Position numbers and translations under genes: made by a program | Notes under the pieces: generated by a model | Told to the model about the DNA's origin: nothing | The model's database searches: none | Seen by the model: only the letters and a program-made list of their open reading frames with translations | NCBI GenBank assembly: GCA_036245525.1 | Contig: BTPG01000004.1 | Location: 234,312,637-234,376,636 of the forward strand | Direction: 5' to 3' | DNA: 64,000 bases | From: Semisulcospira habei | Lineage: Eukaryota; Mollusca; Gastropoda; Semisulcospiridae | Part shown: piece by piece, positions 13,467 through 25,145 of the stretch | Position numbering within the stretch: the stretch's first letter is position 1 | How the letters are laid out: each line of letters opens with the position of its first letter

Positions 13467-13562
13467 ACGTGGTGTGCGCCGTGTGCCTGACCCCTCACCC
13501 CGTCACGATCATGGTGCCCGGGACCTCCTCCTGCCCGCAAGGCTGGGCCACGCAGTTCACAG
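13467..13562 (+). CDS. Isolated exon of a 'short-chain collagen C4-like' protein
   Basis: A pyrimidine-rich acceptor (TTGGTTTTCAG, AG at 13465-13466) leads into 96 nt that read VVCAVCLTPHPVTIMVPGTS then SCPQGWATQFTG. An AG/GT donor (ACAG/GTCTCA) lies at 13562/13563. The pattern CAVC...MVPGT..C..GW...FTG matches, from memory, the C-terminal non-collagenous module of molluscan 'short-chain collagen C4-like' extracellular proteins, in which the next residues are usually YLM. The exon is phase 1 at both ends (two leading bases, one trailing), the symmetrical class typical of secreted-protein modules. Two Cys pairs are visible. The upstream exon must lie in or before the gap, and I see no continuation downstream, where the reading frame runs into unrelated sequence. 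The GTCTCA donor is weak. It may be a functional exon or a relic. Confidence 0.6.
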
Positions 13563-13754
13563 GTCTCACACCACTAGTTTCGTTACGGTCACGTGGCTTA
13601 CCTTACAAGCCTCCTAACGAGCATAATGCCATCGAGCCGACGTCGGCCGCCGTTTGCCCGCGCATTGCACAGCCGTGCGCGGGCCGTCGTGAGCCCGATG
13701 GCCTTTGCTCACCGGGCGTATGAAAAACGATGGGGCGATGTGGTAACATTATAA

Positions 13755-13907
13755 GTTATTGGTCGGAAAGGTATGTTACACGGACCCTGGTAGGCCCGAG
13801 GGAGGTCAAAGGAAACATTGTACCTTAAGACCTGAGGGGTACAATGATTTCTTTGACCTCCCTCAGGCATACAAGGGTCCGTGCAGCGAACCCCTCCGAC
13901 CAATAAC
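13755..13907. mobile_element. Foldback MITE-like palindrome
   Basis: Inverted ends GTTATTGGTCGGA (13755) and TCCGACCAATAAC (13895). Inside, CACGGACCCT / AGGGTCCGTG and GAGGTCAAAG / CTTTGACCTC pair in the same order, giving an imperfect hairpin along the whole 153 bp. Non-coding. No clear target duplication, so the superfamily is open. Confidence 0.75.
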
Positions 13908-15088
13908 GTATTTGTTTTTATTCCTCCACTATTTTCGTAAAAGAAATCAAGAAGACATCTTGCGACCTCGATCACGCCAGACATGACTGACGTCAAAGGA
14001 ATATACATTTATACATAATAGAATTATGACGTAATTTAAAATGTCTTGACGTTGCCGGCGTCTCCAGTACTGATTGTGCTTGTTGTTTCGAACAACACTA
14101 AGTAACTTTGTACTTTAGAACTTTGATGATTTTTTATAGAACAAAACTGGCATCCAAGATGCATCATCGAGAGGGCTACAAAACGCCCGCCATTTTTCGC
14201 TACAGGGGTTTTTATATCACGGTCACATAGTACGGTTTGCGATAAAGTGACTGGTCGTGTGACGTAGGGAGGAAAACAAAGAGGTTTTTTTTTACGCAAT
14301 AGCTGCTCAGTCAAAATGAAAGCACCTACTTGCATGGACTCAGCATCAGTGACAGGATATGCTTCTGGCAATCGCTGTGTCATGCCTTAGCTTAGTGCAT
14401 TTAATGCGCCCCGTATCAATAATTATGAAAGTGCCGGCGGCAACGCTATGCGGCACTTGCGCAGCTGTTGATGAGTTAAAGCACTACTTGTATTATGGCC
14501 CCAAGTGCTGAGACGGGGAAAGTGACTCCCCTGGGACCAGTTAATAAGTAAATGAAGTTTGTGGTCTTGAAGTAGGAAGGTTCTTCATACAGCCACAAAC
14601 GTACCTTAGCCACAAACGTACATCGAGATCCCAAGATCCCTCGCTTCCTGTGTCTGCCAGTATGTGAGACAGGTGTGAGGGGGGGGGGGGGGGTGGTGCC
14701 GGATCAGTGTTTCTCGCGGTGCATGATTTGGTCATGTGGACTTCTTCGACAATCTATATAGCATGTATTAAACAGGCCGCGTTCTGCACCCTGGTGATAT
14801 GATGCAATGGTGAGTGAGCAGCTTGAGATAGGATGTGCCAGGATGGACCCCCCGGTATGAGCAAAGCTATGCCCGAGTACCGATATGACATGAGATGACT
14901 GTATAAGCTACTAATAGAGTGAGACAGTCCTACCCAGGATCCCTCCCCCCCCCCCACACACACGCCCAACCATCCCACCCCCACCCCCTCCCAAATAGCC
15001 ATATTTTTAAACCCCCCTCCCCCAAAAAAGGAAATGTTCTCAAATACTATCTTCAACCTTAAACCCAAACTCGGTACCGAGATAATAA
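13908..15088. other. Unassigned sequence with G/C homopolymer tracts
   Basis: No RT motif, exon or tandem array recognised. A G15-18 tract lies near 14678-14694 and C-rich tracts at 14943-14996 and 15015-15024. The minus-strand frame of 115 residues at 14036-14383 has no recognisable motif and I do not call it a gene. Confidence 0.5.
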
Positions 15089-15475
15089 TTAATAATAATA
15101 ATTACGGTATCTATAATGCGCTTATCTTATAATAATTATAACTCTAAGCGCGCGCACTCACAACTCGCGCACGCATGCGCGCACGCTTTAGACAATGACT
15201 CGCGTACCACAAATTAGTGAAATACATTACGACGGTCAGCTTGGGTGGGGAGTGTGGTGATATAGTGCTAAAACTGTTGAAAGAGGTGAGTTTTGAGGGC
15301 GGACTGGAAGGAGGAGAGAGAGTGTTTCTGACGGAGAGAGAGTGGGAGAGTGTTCCAGGTGGATGAACCGTAGACGGAGAAGGAACTAGGGGCCGAAAGT
15401 GTTGAGTTTGGTGCGAGGGATGTGGAGGCGGAAGAGGGTCGGAGGCAGAGCGGAGGGAGCGGGGGAAGGGGTTGA
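15089..15475 (-). mobile_element. L2/CR1-like LINE 3' end (RT C-terminus, 3' UTR and ATT tail)
   Basis: On the minus strand 15268-15475 reads (with frameshifts) SLRSASDP, RLHIPRTKLNTFGP and SFSVYGSSTWNTLPLSLRQ followed by SSFQSALKTHLFQQF and a stop at 15268. This is the usual C-terminus of L2/CR1-type ORF2 and is cognate with the plus-strand copy at 36345-36680. The 3' UTR ends in a GCGCTTA..AAGCGC-type stem and an ATT-repeat tail (AAT on the plus strand, 15081-15103). It is 5'-truncated, and recognisable sequence fades out near 15475. Confidence 0.8.
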
Positions 15476-18400
15476 TGTGAGATGGTGGGGTCGAGCTAAG
15501 CGATCACAGGGCGTGGGTAGAGCACGAGAGATGACGCGATCAATGTGGCAGTTGGGTGGGGCTGGCCGCGGGGGCAGCCATCACAATAATGCATGGGTAC
15601 AGAGGTACGCGTACAGTGGGCACGCTGTGCATGACACATGAACGATAGTAGATAAGTTGGAGGTATGCTGTTTCTATAGGGATAGGTGAAGCACAGTGTA
15701 GTTATGGACTAGCCAATGAGTCGAGAGCTAGGGTATCTGTGTTATTGCACATCGCGTTAGGTCATGTAGGGAGTGAGTCTTTGTGTCGGTGCTCAACACT
15801 AGTACATAGTATAGTAGCTATTCTGACATATGTGGAATTGACCGGGGTAGGGGCACACACACACATAAGTCAGATCACAGTACGAGTATCGTTATAGGGT
15901 GTGGATCTTACATTGCACACATAGTGATTAGGAAGAGTATATGTGTGAAATGGTCGTGTGGCGCGTGGGCACTACGAGGATCACGAGCATGACACTTGTT
16001 GTCAGAGTCAGGTGAGCGTGTGTATAGTCGCTGAGTGGGAGAACACATGTGAGTGTAGAGTGGAATGGCAGGCGGGAATGTGCCACACATAGTATATGAA
16101 TAGTAGTTTCTAGTTATGGCGAACGGCTGAGTGCGATAATAGTCATAAGCAGTGTGGTGAGAGGTCATGTCGTGATTGCTTACATCAACTTCTGGTGTGC
16201 CGGGGGAGGATAAGAGAAAATCTGTAAGCATTTTGGCCTTTGGTCTGAACATTCATACGGCGGAGACGTGAGGACTTGCCTGAGAGGAGCTATCTATCTT
16301 ATACTGAGATAGATGAGGAGCCACAGACGTGATGGTTGTTGGGAGACGGAGTGTGTGCGTCGTGAGTAGAACAGGAAGAAAGACACATTCTGAGTGGTGA
16401 GCAACACATACTATGTTTTTGTGGCCGCGAATGTAGACTATGTATAGTTACACGAAGTCAGCATCTCTGATTCATAGAGTGTGAAGGTGTATCTGAGCTA
16501 TAGGCGTGGAGTGTGTGACAGCAGTGGTTAAGAAAAACCTTTAGCGACAGTGGACTCTATGAGAGAGATGAGAAGATGTGATGAGCTAGCGAGGAGAGCG
16601 TATCACACGCCGGGACAGGTATTATAAGACACTGTGTGATAGTCAGTTAGGCTGTGGACTCATTATCTGCATCATTTGTTAACTTATCATATTACGGAAA
16701 CATCAGTATGGGGACGCTTATGAGCGTTAAGCGACACTAATGTAATGGAGCACGAGTCTCGCGTAGCAGCCACAAGCGTCTCTGTTCATCGGATCTACAC
16801 AGCGACGTAGCGCCACATAATGGGAGGGTGACACATGCGACGAACACCACAAAGCGAGCGAGCAACAGCGAGCGAGCGAGCACCATCACACCAGCTTAGC
16901 ACATCAACGAGGGTCAAATACAATGCGACAACCTAGAGATGACAGGAGGGAGTGATGATAGTAGGCGCGCTAGCATTATTCCCAAGTACAATTTTGACAG
17001 AAGTGCGTATGTATACAGTCGCCATACACTCAATCTCACAATCTCTAGTTTATGTACCATTTTCACTCATGGATGCGTACAGAGAGTGGAGATAGTACAG
17101 AGAGATTGTTGGCGCGATATGTGAGTGATTACTGAACAACTCTGCATACCATGTTTGAAGTGGAGAGACGTGGAACTGCTTCATTACATCATCTCATTAT
17201 CTCAATGCATAAAAACACACACATATGACAACACATGTGGACTCCTGAACAACATACGCGAAACATGCGATTGTGAGGGCCGGACACAGTAGTAGGAGTG
17301 GCCGAATGTCAAGTCAACAAATCAATCGGGTTATTACAACCACACTTATGGAGTGATGTGTGGTCTTGGTGTTATGTAGGCGGTACTAGCGACTGTCTCT
17401 AACACAGATCTTGTGATATACGCTGATTGGGACCACACTATAGTTCACATTTCATCAGAGATAGAGTGGTGGTGTAGTGGTGTGTATACCTAGATCGGAT
17501 CTAAGAGGTTAGTGGGTGAGTGAGGCAGGACGTGACTGACAATAAACATATTGCAGGGAGGATATCATATTGAGAGACTGGACCATTGTATATTCACCAC
17601 TAACAGAGGATATATATATATATATATATATCCGGCGAGGCAATAGAGAAGTGTTGAGAAGAATTCTTTTGTATGTATTTAGCATATTCTTACACAACAT
17701 CATTAGTATATCACTTCGATATAGGTATTTAGAGTGTCAAACTGGTGTTCAATAAACGATACACTGTGTGCCTCGAGATTATCCACTTCGTATTCTACTT
17801 ATCGGTGGAGTACACTACTAGATCTCAGGGAGTGGAGGAACTGTAGAGTATAATCACAGATATGCGAATCGTCATATATTAGTACATTTTAGTATCTGTT
17901 ATAGAGTTACCTTTGGGAGTGTTACTTGCTAGGGAAGGATAGTATGAGGAGAGTCTCGCATTTTATTGGATGCGATTATGAGTGATATGACTAGACAGTG
18001 GAGACCACCAGTACCATATGATTACTAGGGATCATCTGACCATTTATCTAGGAGCTTATGGGTATTTATACTCTGAGAATCATCAGGATTTCAGTGTTAA
18101 CATAGGCGGGTTACAAGCTGGAAGTAGCTGATCTCGACTCTCCTCTAGACTACGCGACATGACTTACTTCTGAGAGTGTGAACATATTTAATCCCTCATT
18201 GTCACAACATCGGTATTGCCTCAATATATGTATGTCTACTATTTGTAGTTACTAGGGGGGGACGTGGTCAATCTGGGAGGTCTGTCACTGTGTAAGTAGA
18301 GGGTTTAGTTGCCAATGGAGAGGTATACGAGATGAGTTGATATAGGGGCGCGGTGTGGGGGGGGGAGTGCTAGTAGATCGCTCTCTTATGCGGACATATA

Positions 18401-21180
18401 TGGTGCAGTCCGGGGTTTTACGCGCGAGTATTGTACATCACACCAGTCAGAGTGTCTCTATTGGTATAGTAGTCGTTACATTGGGGCACTTCAGTTCATA
18501 GCTGGTGATAGAGGTCAGCGTGTACAAAGACGTGTGGCTGAAGTCTTAGGGGTGTCAGACATGTAGCATTAAGGGATACATTGAGTAGCAGTACTATTTT
18601 AACAAGGTCGTACACATTAGGGTGCCGCTCTTCATCACACAGTTATATGACTAGAGAACATCGGGTGTATCACTAAAGAGTGATTGAGAGAGCGAAGCGA
18701 ACTCGAAGATAGTATTACTTACAGACTACAGTAATCTCATCAGACGAAGACGACAACGAGGGAAAACACACGCATGGGCCAAGCTACTTCTTCTACGCCG
18801 GTCCCAATGCAAAGAAGATGAGGTATGAGCTAGAGATCGCGAGCCACACTGGGATGGTGTAGTGATTCGACAGTGGATGAGGGACGAAGTTCTCTTAATG
18901 ACTCATAGTGGGCGTGGTGGAGCTGCTATCATGGGTACAGGCGGCAAGCTATTCATCATGTAGTAAGGTTTTCACTCACATTATGTCACAACATAGATAG
19001 CGAGTTGTGTGAGATAGCTGGACAGTAGTGTAGGTGGGGGAGTTTAAGGATGGTCCTGGTGATCTCGCTTAGTGTGAGTCAGATCTGTGTGGGGGGCTGA
19101 GACAGGGTCTCTTGGTATATGCTATCTGAGTAAGGGTGTAAAGGACAGAGTATGTATACTTCAGATCATTATTGTGGTCAGTCACATAGAGTGCGGTGAT
19201 CGCGGAGGGCTCTAGACTCACTGGACGAACGCTCCGGGGAGGTGGTCAGAAATAGCAAACATTAGAGGTCTCAGTTCTGTCCAATTCGGCAGACAATAGA
19301 GAGGTGGTATAGACTGTGGTGTGAGGGGCCGGGGACACTGATAGGTGCTTGTATAGTCGATCAGAGAGGTAGGGACTGTCAACAAGGGGTCTACACACAG
19401 ATGCTGTGATGGGCGATAAGCGCCGTTGTGGAACTCACACTGTGTTGTGTGTTATTCCTGTGTAGCGCGTATCGAGCGTATCTACTGACTAGTGAGTGGG
19501 GTCTGTGGGGGGTTATGTCACAAGTCCTAGTCAGCGAGCGTCTGTCTCTCTACTGATATAGGATGAGACACTCAATCGTACTAGATGTCTGTGGTTCTGT
19601 TTGGCACACACGACATCGGACACAAACTAGCTAGGGCCAGGCATCCACGATGCTAAGTGTAGGAGCGTGGCAGAGCCACAGGTGGGCGAGGAGATCAGGT
19701 TGGGTGATTCAGTGGGTGTGGGCGCGAGGGTGTCAGAAAGAGTGCGGAGAGTGTGTGAGTGCGCGTCTTGAGGGAGGTATCGCCACAGGACTGTCAGTTA
19801 GCACGGATGTCGGAATCAACGAACATTTGTAAGTTGACATCATGAGGCGTCTTATAGATGAGGATTTCTGTTGATCTCTAGCGAGCTGTCGCCTGATACG
19901 TGGCAGGTCTTATATGAGCGGAATGGATGTTGTGCGGCGATTGTGGGTTGGGTTGGGGTCGATCTCTCTATATGATGTGTGTGGTGTGATTCGCGTGATA
20001 CTTTAGTGGTGGGTTGTGAACTCTGTTATATAGAAGGATCAGGAGCTCTGTCAGCGCAGTGAAAGCTGGTCTCTAGAGAGAGACATCTTCAGAAGACAGG
20101 TGCGTAGAAGCAGGAAATTGAGTCACACTTCACTCTTATTACAAATTGCTACAGTCTATATGTAGAGCGAGATATTATTACTCTGGGCCTTTCACTGTGT
20201 CATCCAAGAGCGAGTCATAACATCTGAAAGGGGGCTCTATTGCGGTAGACACTACGAGGTGTTAGTGCGAATCCATTGTGGAGTGAGTGATTGGTCGATG
20301 TAGGTGACTCTCAGATCAGGCGCGTACAGGCGCGTATATGTAGATTATTCTCATATTGTGGATCAGACTGTGATAATTATTAAAGCACATATTAGCGGAG
20401 TGGCTTGGACTATAGGGGGGGGTTTTGAGGCATATCTAGAGTGATTATATGGCACCTGACACACTACTCTGCCTGCACACCTCAGGGGGAACTATACAAC
20501 ACTGTCTAGGTTCATCAATTTTTAATACATTCTGGCGGCAGACTTAATAAAGTAAGTTTTCTGGTCTAGATATGGGATCATATGTATTATTATCTTCGGG
20601 ATGTTTAATCGTCGCTAACATAAACATTGTACTGGGAGGATAGGGTTTACAAATTCTTAAATAATGGTGAGATGAGAGAGTGAGGGTTGTGTGAGGCATC
20701 TGAGGATAGAGGCATCAATATTGGAGGTGATTTAGCCTTCATCTAGTCACGCAGATGAGCTCTTTCTCAGGAGGTGCATAATTGGCGGGGGGTCGGCTAG
20801 GCGAGTATTGTCAGATAGAGCAAGCTCGCTTAATAGTCTAGCACGAAGTCTTCTATATACTAGTAGTGTTGGTGTTGGGGTGTGATAGCAAGAGAATACG
20901 TGGGGGCATTTATCTTCTTAGCTCTGTCACGAGATATTTGAGTGGTTTTATAGATGATCCTTAGACACATGGCGGGCGCTTGCAGTCTCCTCATGGAGAA
21001 GTCGTATATGGTATTCTTGTATGATATCAGATATTTGTCTAGAGCATGTGATTAACACACACAGGGATCTCTGATGAGTTTTTTGAGTGGTGATCTCAAC
21101 TACTATAAGGTATGGTTTTTAAACACAGTGAGAGCAGAGGTACTAGGTGTCTGGGATCTACAGAGATGTCAATCTATTTC
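15476..21180. other. Featureless, compositionally odd tract (possible low-accuracy sequence)
   Basis: In 5.7 kb there is no recognisable exon, transposon, satellite unit or minisatellite, although both flanks are full of them. The longest frame is 114 residues (minus, 15908-16252) and most are near 60. Texture differs from the rest of the window: GTG, GAG, TAG and ACA words dominate, long A/T runs are rare, and simple repeats look broken up. Only a short (TA)n tract at about 17610-17630 stands out. It could be real but unfamiliar sequence. It could equally be unpolished long-read sequence used to close a gap. The left edge is where LINE sequence decays and the right edge is where ordinary A/T-rich texture resumes. 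Confidence 0.6.
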
Positions 21181-21427
21181 TTAAAAAGTGCAAAAGAGAA
21201 AATTAAATGGATGTTTACTCATTAATGGCCGCCGGAGGCTTTAACAACTTTAAACTCTTAAGAACAGCTTTTACAATTTTTGCACAACAGCATACAGTCA
21301 TATATCACAGTAATCAGCAAACACTGTAGTTTTCATAAATGCATATATGTCAAAACATCCAAAATGCGAGTTCTTAAGACTGATTTTGTGAGAGAGAGGG
21401 TCACAAATGATCCAGGCGTCCATCAGA

Positions 21428-21458
<31 letters not shown>

Positions 21459-21545
21459 AGGCTATACATGCTGAAACCACCCCAATAATAACACTGATGT
21501 AATAAATCTGTATGAAATCGAAAATGCCGCGAGTGGCGGCTCAAT
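21181..21545. other. 3' flank of recombinase-like gene, with poly(A) tract
   Basis: Ordinary A/T-rich sequence holding a run of about 29 A at 21429-21456 on the plus strand. The run is a poly(T) with respect to the minus-strand gene, so it is not that gene's tail. No polyadenylation signal is obvious in the 100 bases after the stop. Confidence 0.6.
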
Positions 21546-23950
21546 TCATTTCTTTTGTAACTTTTTCAGTCTGTTGCGGACGTAATCCTTAATGTTTGTC
21601 CAGCGCCTATGTCTAAGTGCAGGTTCCAGCGCCATTGCATACTGTATCTCGGCCTTTCCAGGAAGTTTGTTCATGACGAGGTCTGTCTTGAAACGAGTTT
21701 GAACAGCTTTCTCTTCAGCTTCCCCCCATGGTTTCCTTGTAAATCTAGCTTTCTTTCGAACAGGAGCTGACGCAGTACTGTCATCATCAAAACTATCTAG
21801 ATTGTCATCAGGCTCTGGACGTCTTTTCTCCGTCATGCTCATCGATTCCTGTGTTGCTGACTTGCTACTTGCTTCATTCACAGGTGCTGTTCCCCCCGAG
21901 ACCTCTCTGCCAGTTTCTGATGCGTCTTCATTGTCAAAGTCAATCTCTTCATCATCGCCCAGCTCAGCTCTAATGCAACTCTCAAAATCTGTCATCCCAT
22001 TGTTAACTGACAGAAGAATCTTTGCCACTTTTGCCTTTTGAAGGACGTCTTGAGGTTGGCGGTATATCCGAATATCATGGCCAAGGAAATCTGCCAGCTG
22101 ATCCTGGTCTAACTCCGAGATGGCCATTGACTGAGCCAAAGTTGCAACCTGCTTCCGCAACTGAGTAAATGTGAACATGGCTGGGTATGACACCCCTGCT
22201 TCTAGGGCATGGGCCTTCAGAACATCATGGCCTCTGTAAGGCCTCTGACCAGAAGGTGTGGCAAAGATGTACTGGGAATCAGCGAGAGCTGGCACCGATT
22301 GCCTCATTTGAAGGATTCTGTCCACAGTTGTCATCATCTTCTTCGTCAGCAAAACGGGAACACTCCTATTAAACTTGCCTCTGATTTCCACTCGCTGAAA
22401 ATGATTCACCATTTTCTTCTCAACCTCTGTGAGACCTTTCAAGATATCTTGATTGGTGATCGATCCAATCTTAGCATTCTGGAAGTCTGACACCTTCATT
22501 CTCTGAACTTCTCCCCCTCGTTTTCGGTTGAAAAGTGATACAGCACAAAGAGTTGCTTTAACCACTGTCGGATAATCTTCCGAAACCATCCTTGTCTCAA
22601 GAAGCTGTTGGACCTTCCTCACATCTTCACATGATGGAATCAGCTTGGGTTTGTTCATGGTCATTTTCCCGACCGACTGGGCTGCTGTAGCGGACACACA
22701 ATCATACCAGTCCCCGTTGAAGACAGAGTCAAACCGCTGCGCCTCAGAGAGCTCCTGTCGCCACCTGTCGTCTGAACCCTGTCCAAGCTGTTTGGATGCC
22801 TGTGACTGTTTGATCTGTGAACACTTTTTCAAAGCATGGCCTATGCGCATTGCGAGATTGCCTTTTTTGAACTGATGTGTGTCCTCATCAAAATCTGCTA
22901 GCTCTTTTACAGCCAGGACAACATGATCAAAGCTAGCTGAATTGATCACAGCATTTAAACTTGCGATTTTCATTTCTGACCTCACTCTGATAATCTTTAA
23001 CAGTCTCCCTAACTCCCGCATCCTGGAGCTGATTTGTCCAGCCGTGTGTTCTTCAATGTCCCTGCGGTCAAATAATCTCTTTCCATACTCAAGAAGCAAG
23101 GGTCAGTTCTGATGAGACGGCTTATCTCATCATCTCTCTGGGTAGCCAAGACCTTGTGGTAGAAGGAAAATTCAACGTCTAAGGGTATTGGAAGCATGAG
23201 CCGACCACGGCGAGCGGCGTCCCCTCGCCGAGTGATCTGAAACCCTCCTGGCTTCTGACAGCAACGTTTTGAGTGTACAGAGATCAGCTTTTTTTGATAG
23301 AGCCCTTTGCAATGGCTACAGGCGAGAAGGTCGTCTACCTTACTAGTTTTGGTGCGATACTTAGGAATCAAACATCCGGATTTGTTTTCAAGAACAGCAA
23401 CGTTATGCATGTAATCACCCTCATCTTGTAGTCTGATCCATGCTCGACGTCTCTGCTTGGTCCCTTTTTTCATCGACAAAATTTTAGCAACGTCTGCCTC
23501 ATCTGCATGGACATCTTGTAAGTGCGTGCTCATTTTCAAGACAAGCTTGCCACACAATTTGCATGCATGTTTCTTGTCCCATTTGTACTTTCCTTTCCCT
23601 CTCTGCGACACGTGCACACCTGTTTCTTCTGTAAGTGCTCTTTCCCCACTCTTTCCAGCATCATGTTCCTCCTGCCTATCCACATTCTCATTGCCACCCC
23701 CTAACGCACACTGCACCTTGCTGGTACTAGCGTCACCAACACCTGGCCACCCCAAACCTGCCACTTTGATGAAATCTAACATAGTCGATACAATACTGTC
23801 TATGTCCGAGATCCCAGCAATTGATGCCGACACACCCTCTGAATCCGGTGAGCTCGAGCCAGGAACAAACTCCTCGTCATCACTGCCCTCGTATTGCGAT
23901 GCGCTGGCACTGCTCTCAGTCTCGGGTCCATCCCAGGCGCCATTTGCCAA
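21546..23950 (-). CDS. Tyrosine-recombinase-like protein with zinc motifs and SANT-like C-terminus, main exon (frameshifted)
   Basis: Main exon of an uncharacterised family, broken by a frameshift near 23098-23106. It starts after a strong acceptor (poly-pyrimidine then CCAG, AG at 23951-23952) with LANGAWDGPETES. First frame (to about 23100): acidic/Ser-rich stretch, a C2H2-like motif (CKLCG...H....H), then a C2HC motif (C-x2-C-x11-H-x3-C). Second frame, numbered from codon 1 at 23099: helical region; recombinase core with box I RKRGGE (R194), R315 in FTFTQLRK (the usual HxxR His is Thr312), LGH (H341) and Tyr346; acidic Ser-rich linker; basic Trp-containing Myb/SANT-like segment (about 453-517). 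Family knowledge: such proteins are widespread in aquatic animals and are mostly called uncharacterised. The His341-Tyr346 spacing (5) is shorter than the ~9 of active recombinases, so catalysis is doubtful. The two frames join smoothly if one base is missing in a C run, so this may be an assembly indel or a young pseudogene. Confidence 0.8.
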
Positions 23951-24286
23951 CTGGAGAAAGAAAGAAAGAAAGATTAAAACCAAAGCTGCATTAGAAACAG
24001 AAACAGCCCAATTTTGGTTTAAAGGGGCCTTGCACAAGAATAAAAAGAGTAATCCCGTGTATGACCGATTTACATATGTGTGACCTCGGTGACGAGGGCT
24101 GGCTTCTGCAGCAGTCAAAATCCACGTTTTCTGAAAATGCAAGCAGTTTTCACACATTTGTCAACCCTGCGTGACCCTTTGAGAGAGGTCACTCAAATTG
24201 GCATGTTTAAAAAGGTCTTGCCACAAAGTATCCTTGGGCCAAGCTTGAAGAATGTGGCTTGAATAGTCTCCGAGAAAATGCCACCG

Positions 24287-25032
24287 TTAACTCATTCTAC
24301 CCCCAGACACACCACAGCAGGATAACAGGGGTGGGATTCTAGTAAGAAAGAAAACGCGGAAAATCAAACGACATTGGTGTGGGTGGGGGGGGGGGGGGGG
24401 GTTCATGTCCTTCATTTTCAGCGGCCGAAAAATCAAACGACAGGGGGGGGATAGGCACGCGTGTCCACCGTTCGCCAAAGTATCCAAAAACCGACAGGGG
24501 GAGCGAGACCAAACACACCCGAAAATGGACTTTGTTATGACACTCCTGATCTGCAGTATAAAAATGGAATGTGCGTACCAGTTTATGTTCAGATGCACAC
24601 TAAACGGCACTCTGTCTTGGACAATATCCTTTTTCACCGCCATTTTCCACTGCGACCTAAAGCTACCGGAAGTGTCGGGCGATAGTGAACCAAACTACAT
24701 ACAAATCCAACCCATTTGAGATTTTTTTTGCCATTTAAGAAGATTTTTTTTTTCTCGTCTTTTTCGTTGTTATTAGACGCGGAAAATAAATATGCTTCAG
24801 CGGAATTGTGAAAGAATTTCCACGGAAATCCGCGGAAGAATCCCACCCTGAGATAAGGATCGACCATGATAGTTCAAAGGTGATGCCAGAACAGCTTGGC
24901 GCCTACGGGCGCCAAGCTATTCTGGCATCACCCTTGAACTATCATGGTCGATCTGTGTCCTGCGCTGCAATGCGGTCTTGAGAGGACAGGGGCAAAATTT
25001 AAGGATTTTGGTGTTGGGGTAGAATGAGTTAA
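24287..25032. mobile_element. Palindromic TTAA miniature transposon (copy 2, itself interrupted)
   Basis: Ends TTAACTCATTCTACCCC (24287) and GGGGTAGAATGAGTTAA (to 25032) are perfect inverses. The palindromic core is at 24856-24950. Removing it and one TTAA gives the uninterrupted host sequence seen at 36200 (CCAACGTTAAACTTTACC), so the target duplication is TTAA. The left arm is split by a 525-bp insertion at 24326-24850. Confidence 0.93.
24326..24850. mobile_element. Nested non-autonomous DNA transposon with CAGGG ends
   Basis: Inverted ends CAGGGGTGGGATTCT (24326) and AGAATCCCACCCTG (24837-24850). It is flanked by GATAA at 24321 and 24852. Copies 1 and 3 of the host MITE have a single ATAAGGATC at this place, so the 5-6-bp duplication (GGATAA/AGATAA) came with the insertion. 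Interior: a G18 run and a repeated AAAATCAAACGACA phrase. No transposase. CAGGG termini recall hAT-like elements, but the duplication is shorter than the usual 8 bp. Confidence 0.75.
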
Positions 25033-25145
25033 AGTTTACCATGGACGACGGACGGACGACCAGTGGCCCAGAACATAAACTCACTTTTGCTTCGCACGCA
25101 CGCCAGCCAATAAAATGAAGATGATCATAGAATCACTTTACTTAC

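Larger units (their letters stand above)
24055..25110 (+). repeat. Interspersed repeat 'P' copy, split by a transposon
   Basis: 24055-24286 and 25033-25110 together match 34998-35105 and 36060-36290: both contain GTGTATGACCGATTTACAT, CAAAGTATCCTTGGGCCAA and a tail with GGACGACGG and CTCACTTTTGCTTCGC. The two halves are separated by the TTAA element at 24287. The middle part of the repeat (the ~170-bp modules) is absent here. Confidence 0.8.
23951..25145 (-). other. Intron of the recombinase-like gene
   Basis: Bounded by a consensus donor (CTG/GTAAGT, GT at 25144-25145) and acceptor (CTTTCTCCAG, AG at 23951-23952). Both flanking exons are in phase 0. It holds a repeat module, a TTAA miniature element and a further transposon nested inside that element. 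Confidence 0.75.

Noticed and set aside
12759..13617. Long frames across the N gaps (also 28818-29504 and 45863-46854)
   Set aside because: They owe their length to N runs read as open sequence.
13755..13907. Palindrome as a transcription terminator or a tRNA-like structure
   Set aside because: Arms run the full 153 bp with inverted termini, there is no cloverleaf, and the setting is eukaryotic. A MITE-like foldback fits better.
14036..14383. 115-residue minus frame as a gene
   Set aside because: No recognisable motif, no splice or promoter context, and within the length expected by chance.
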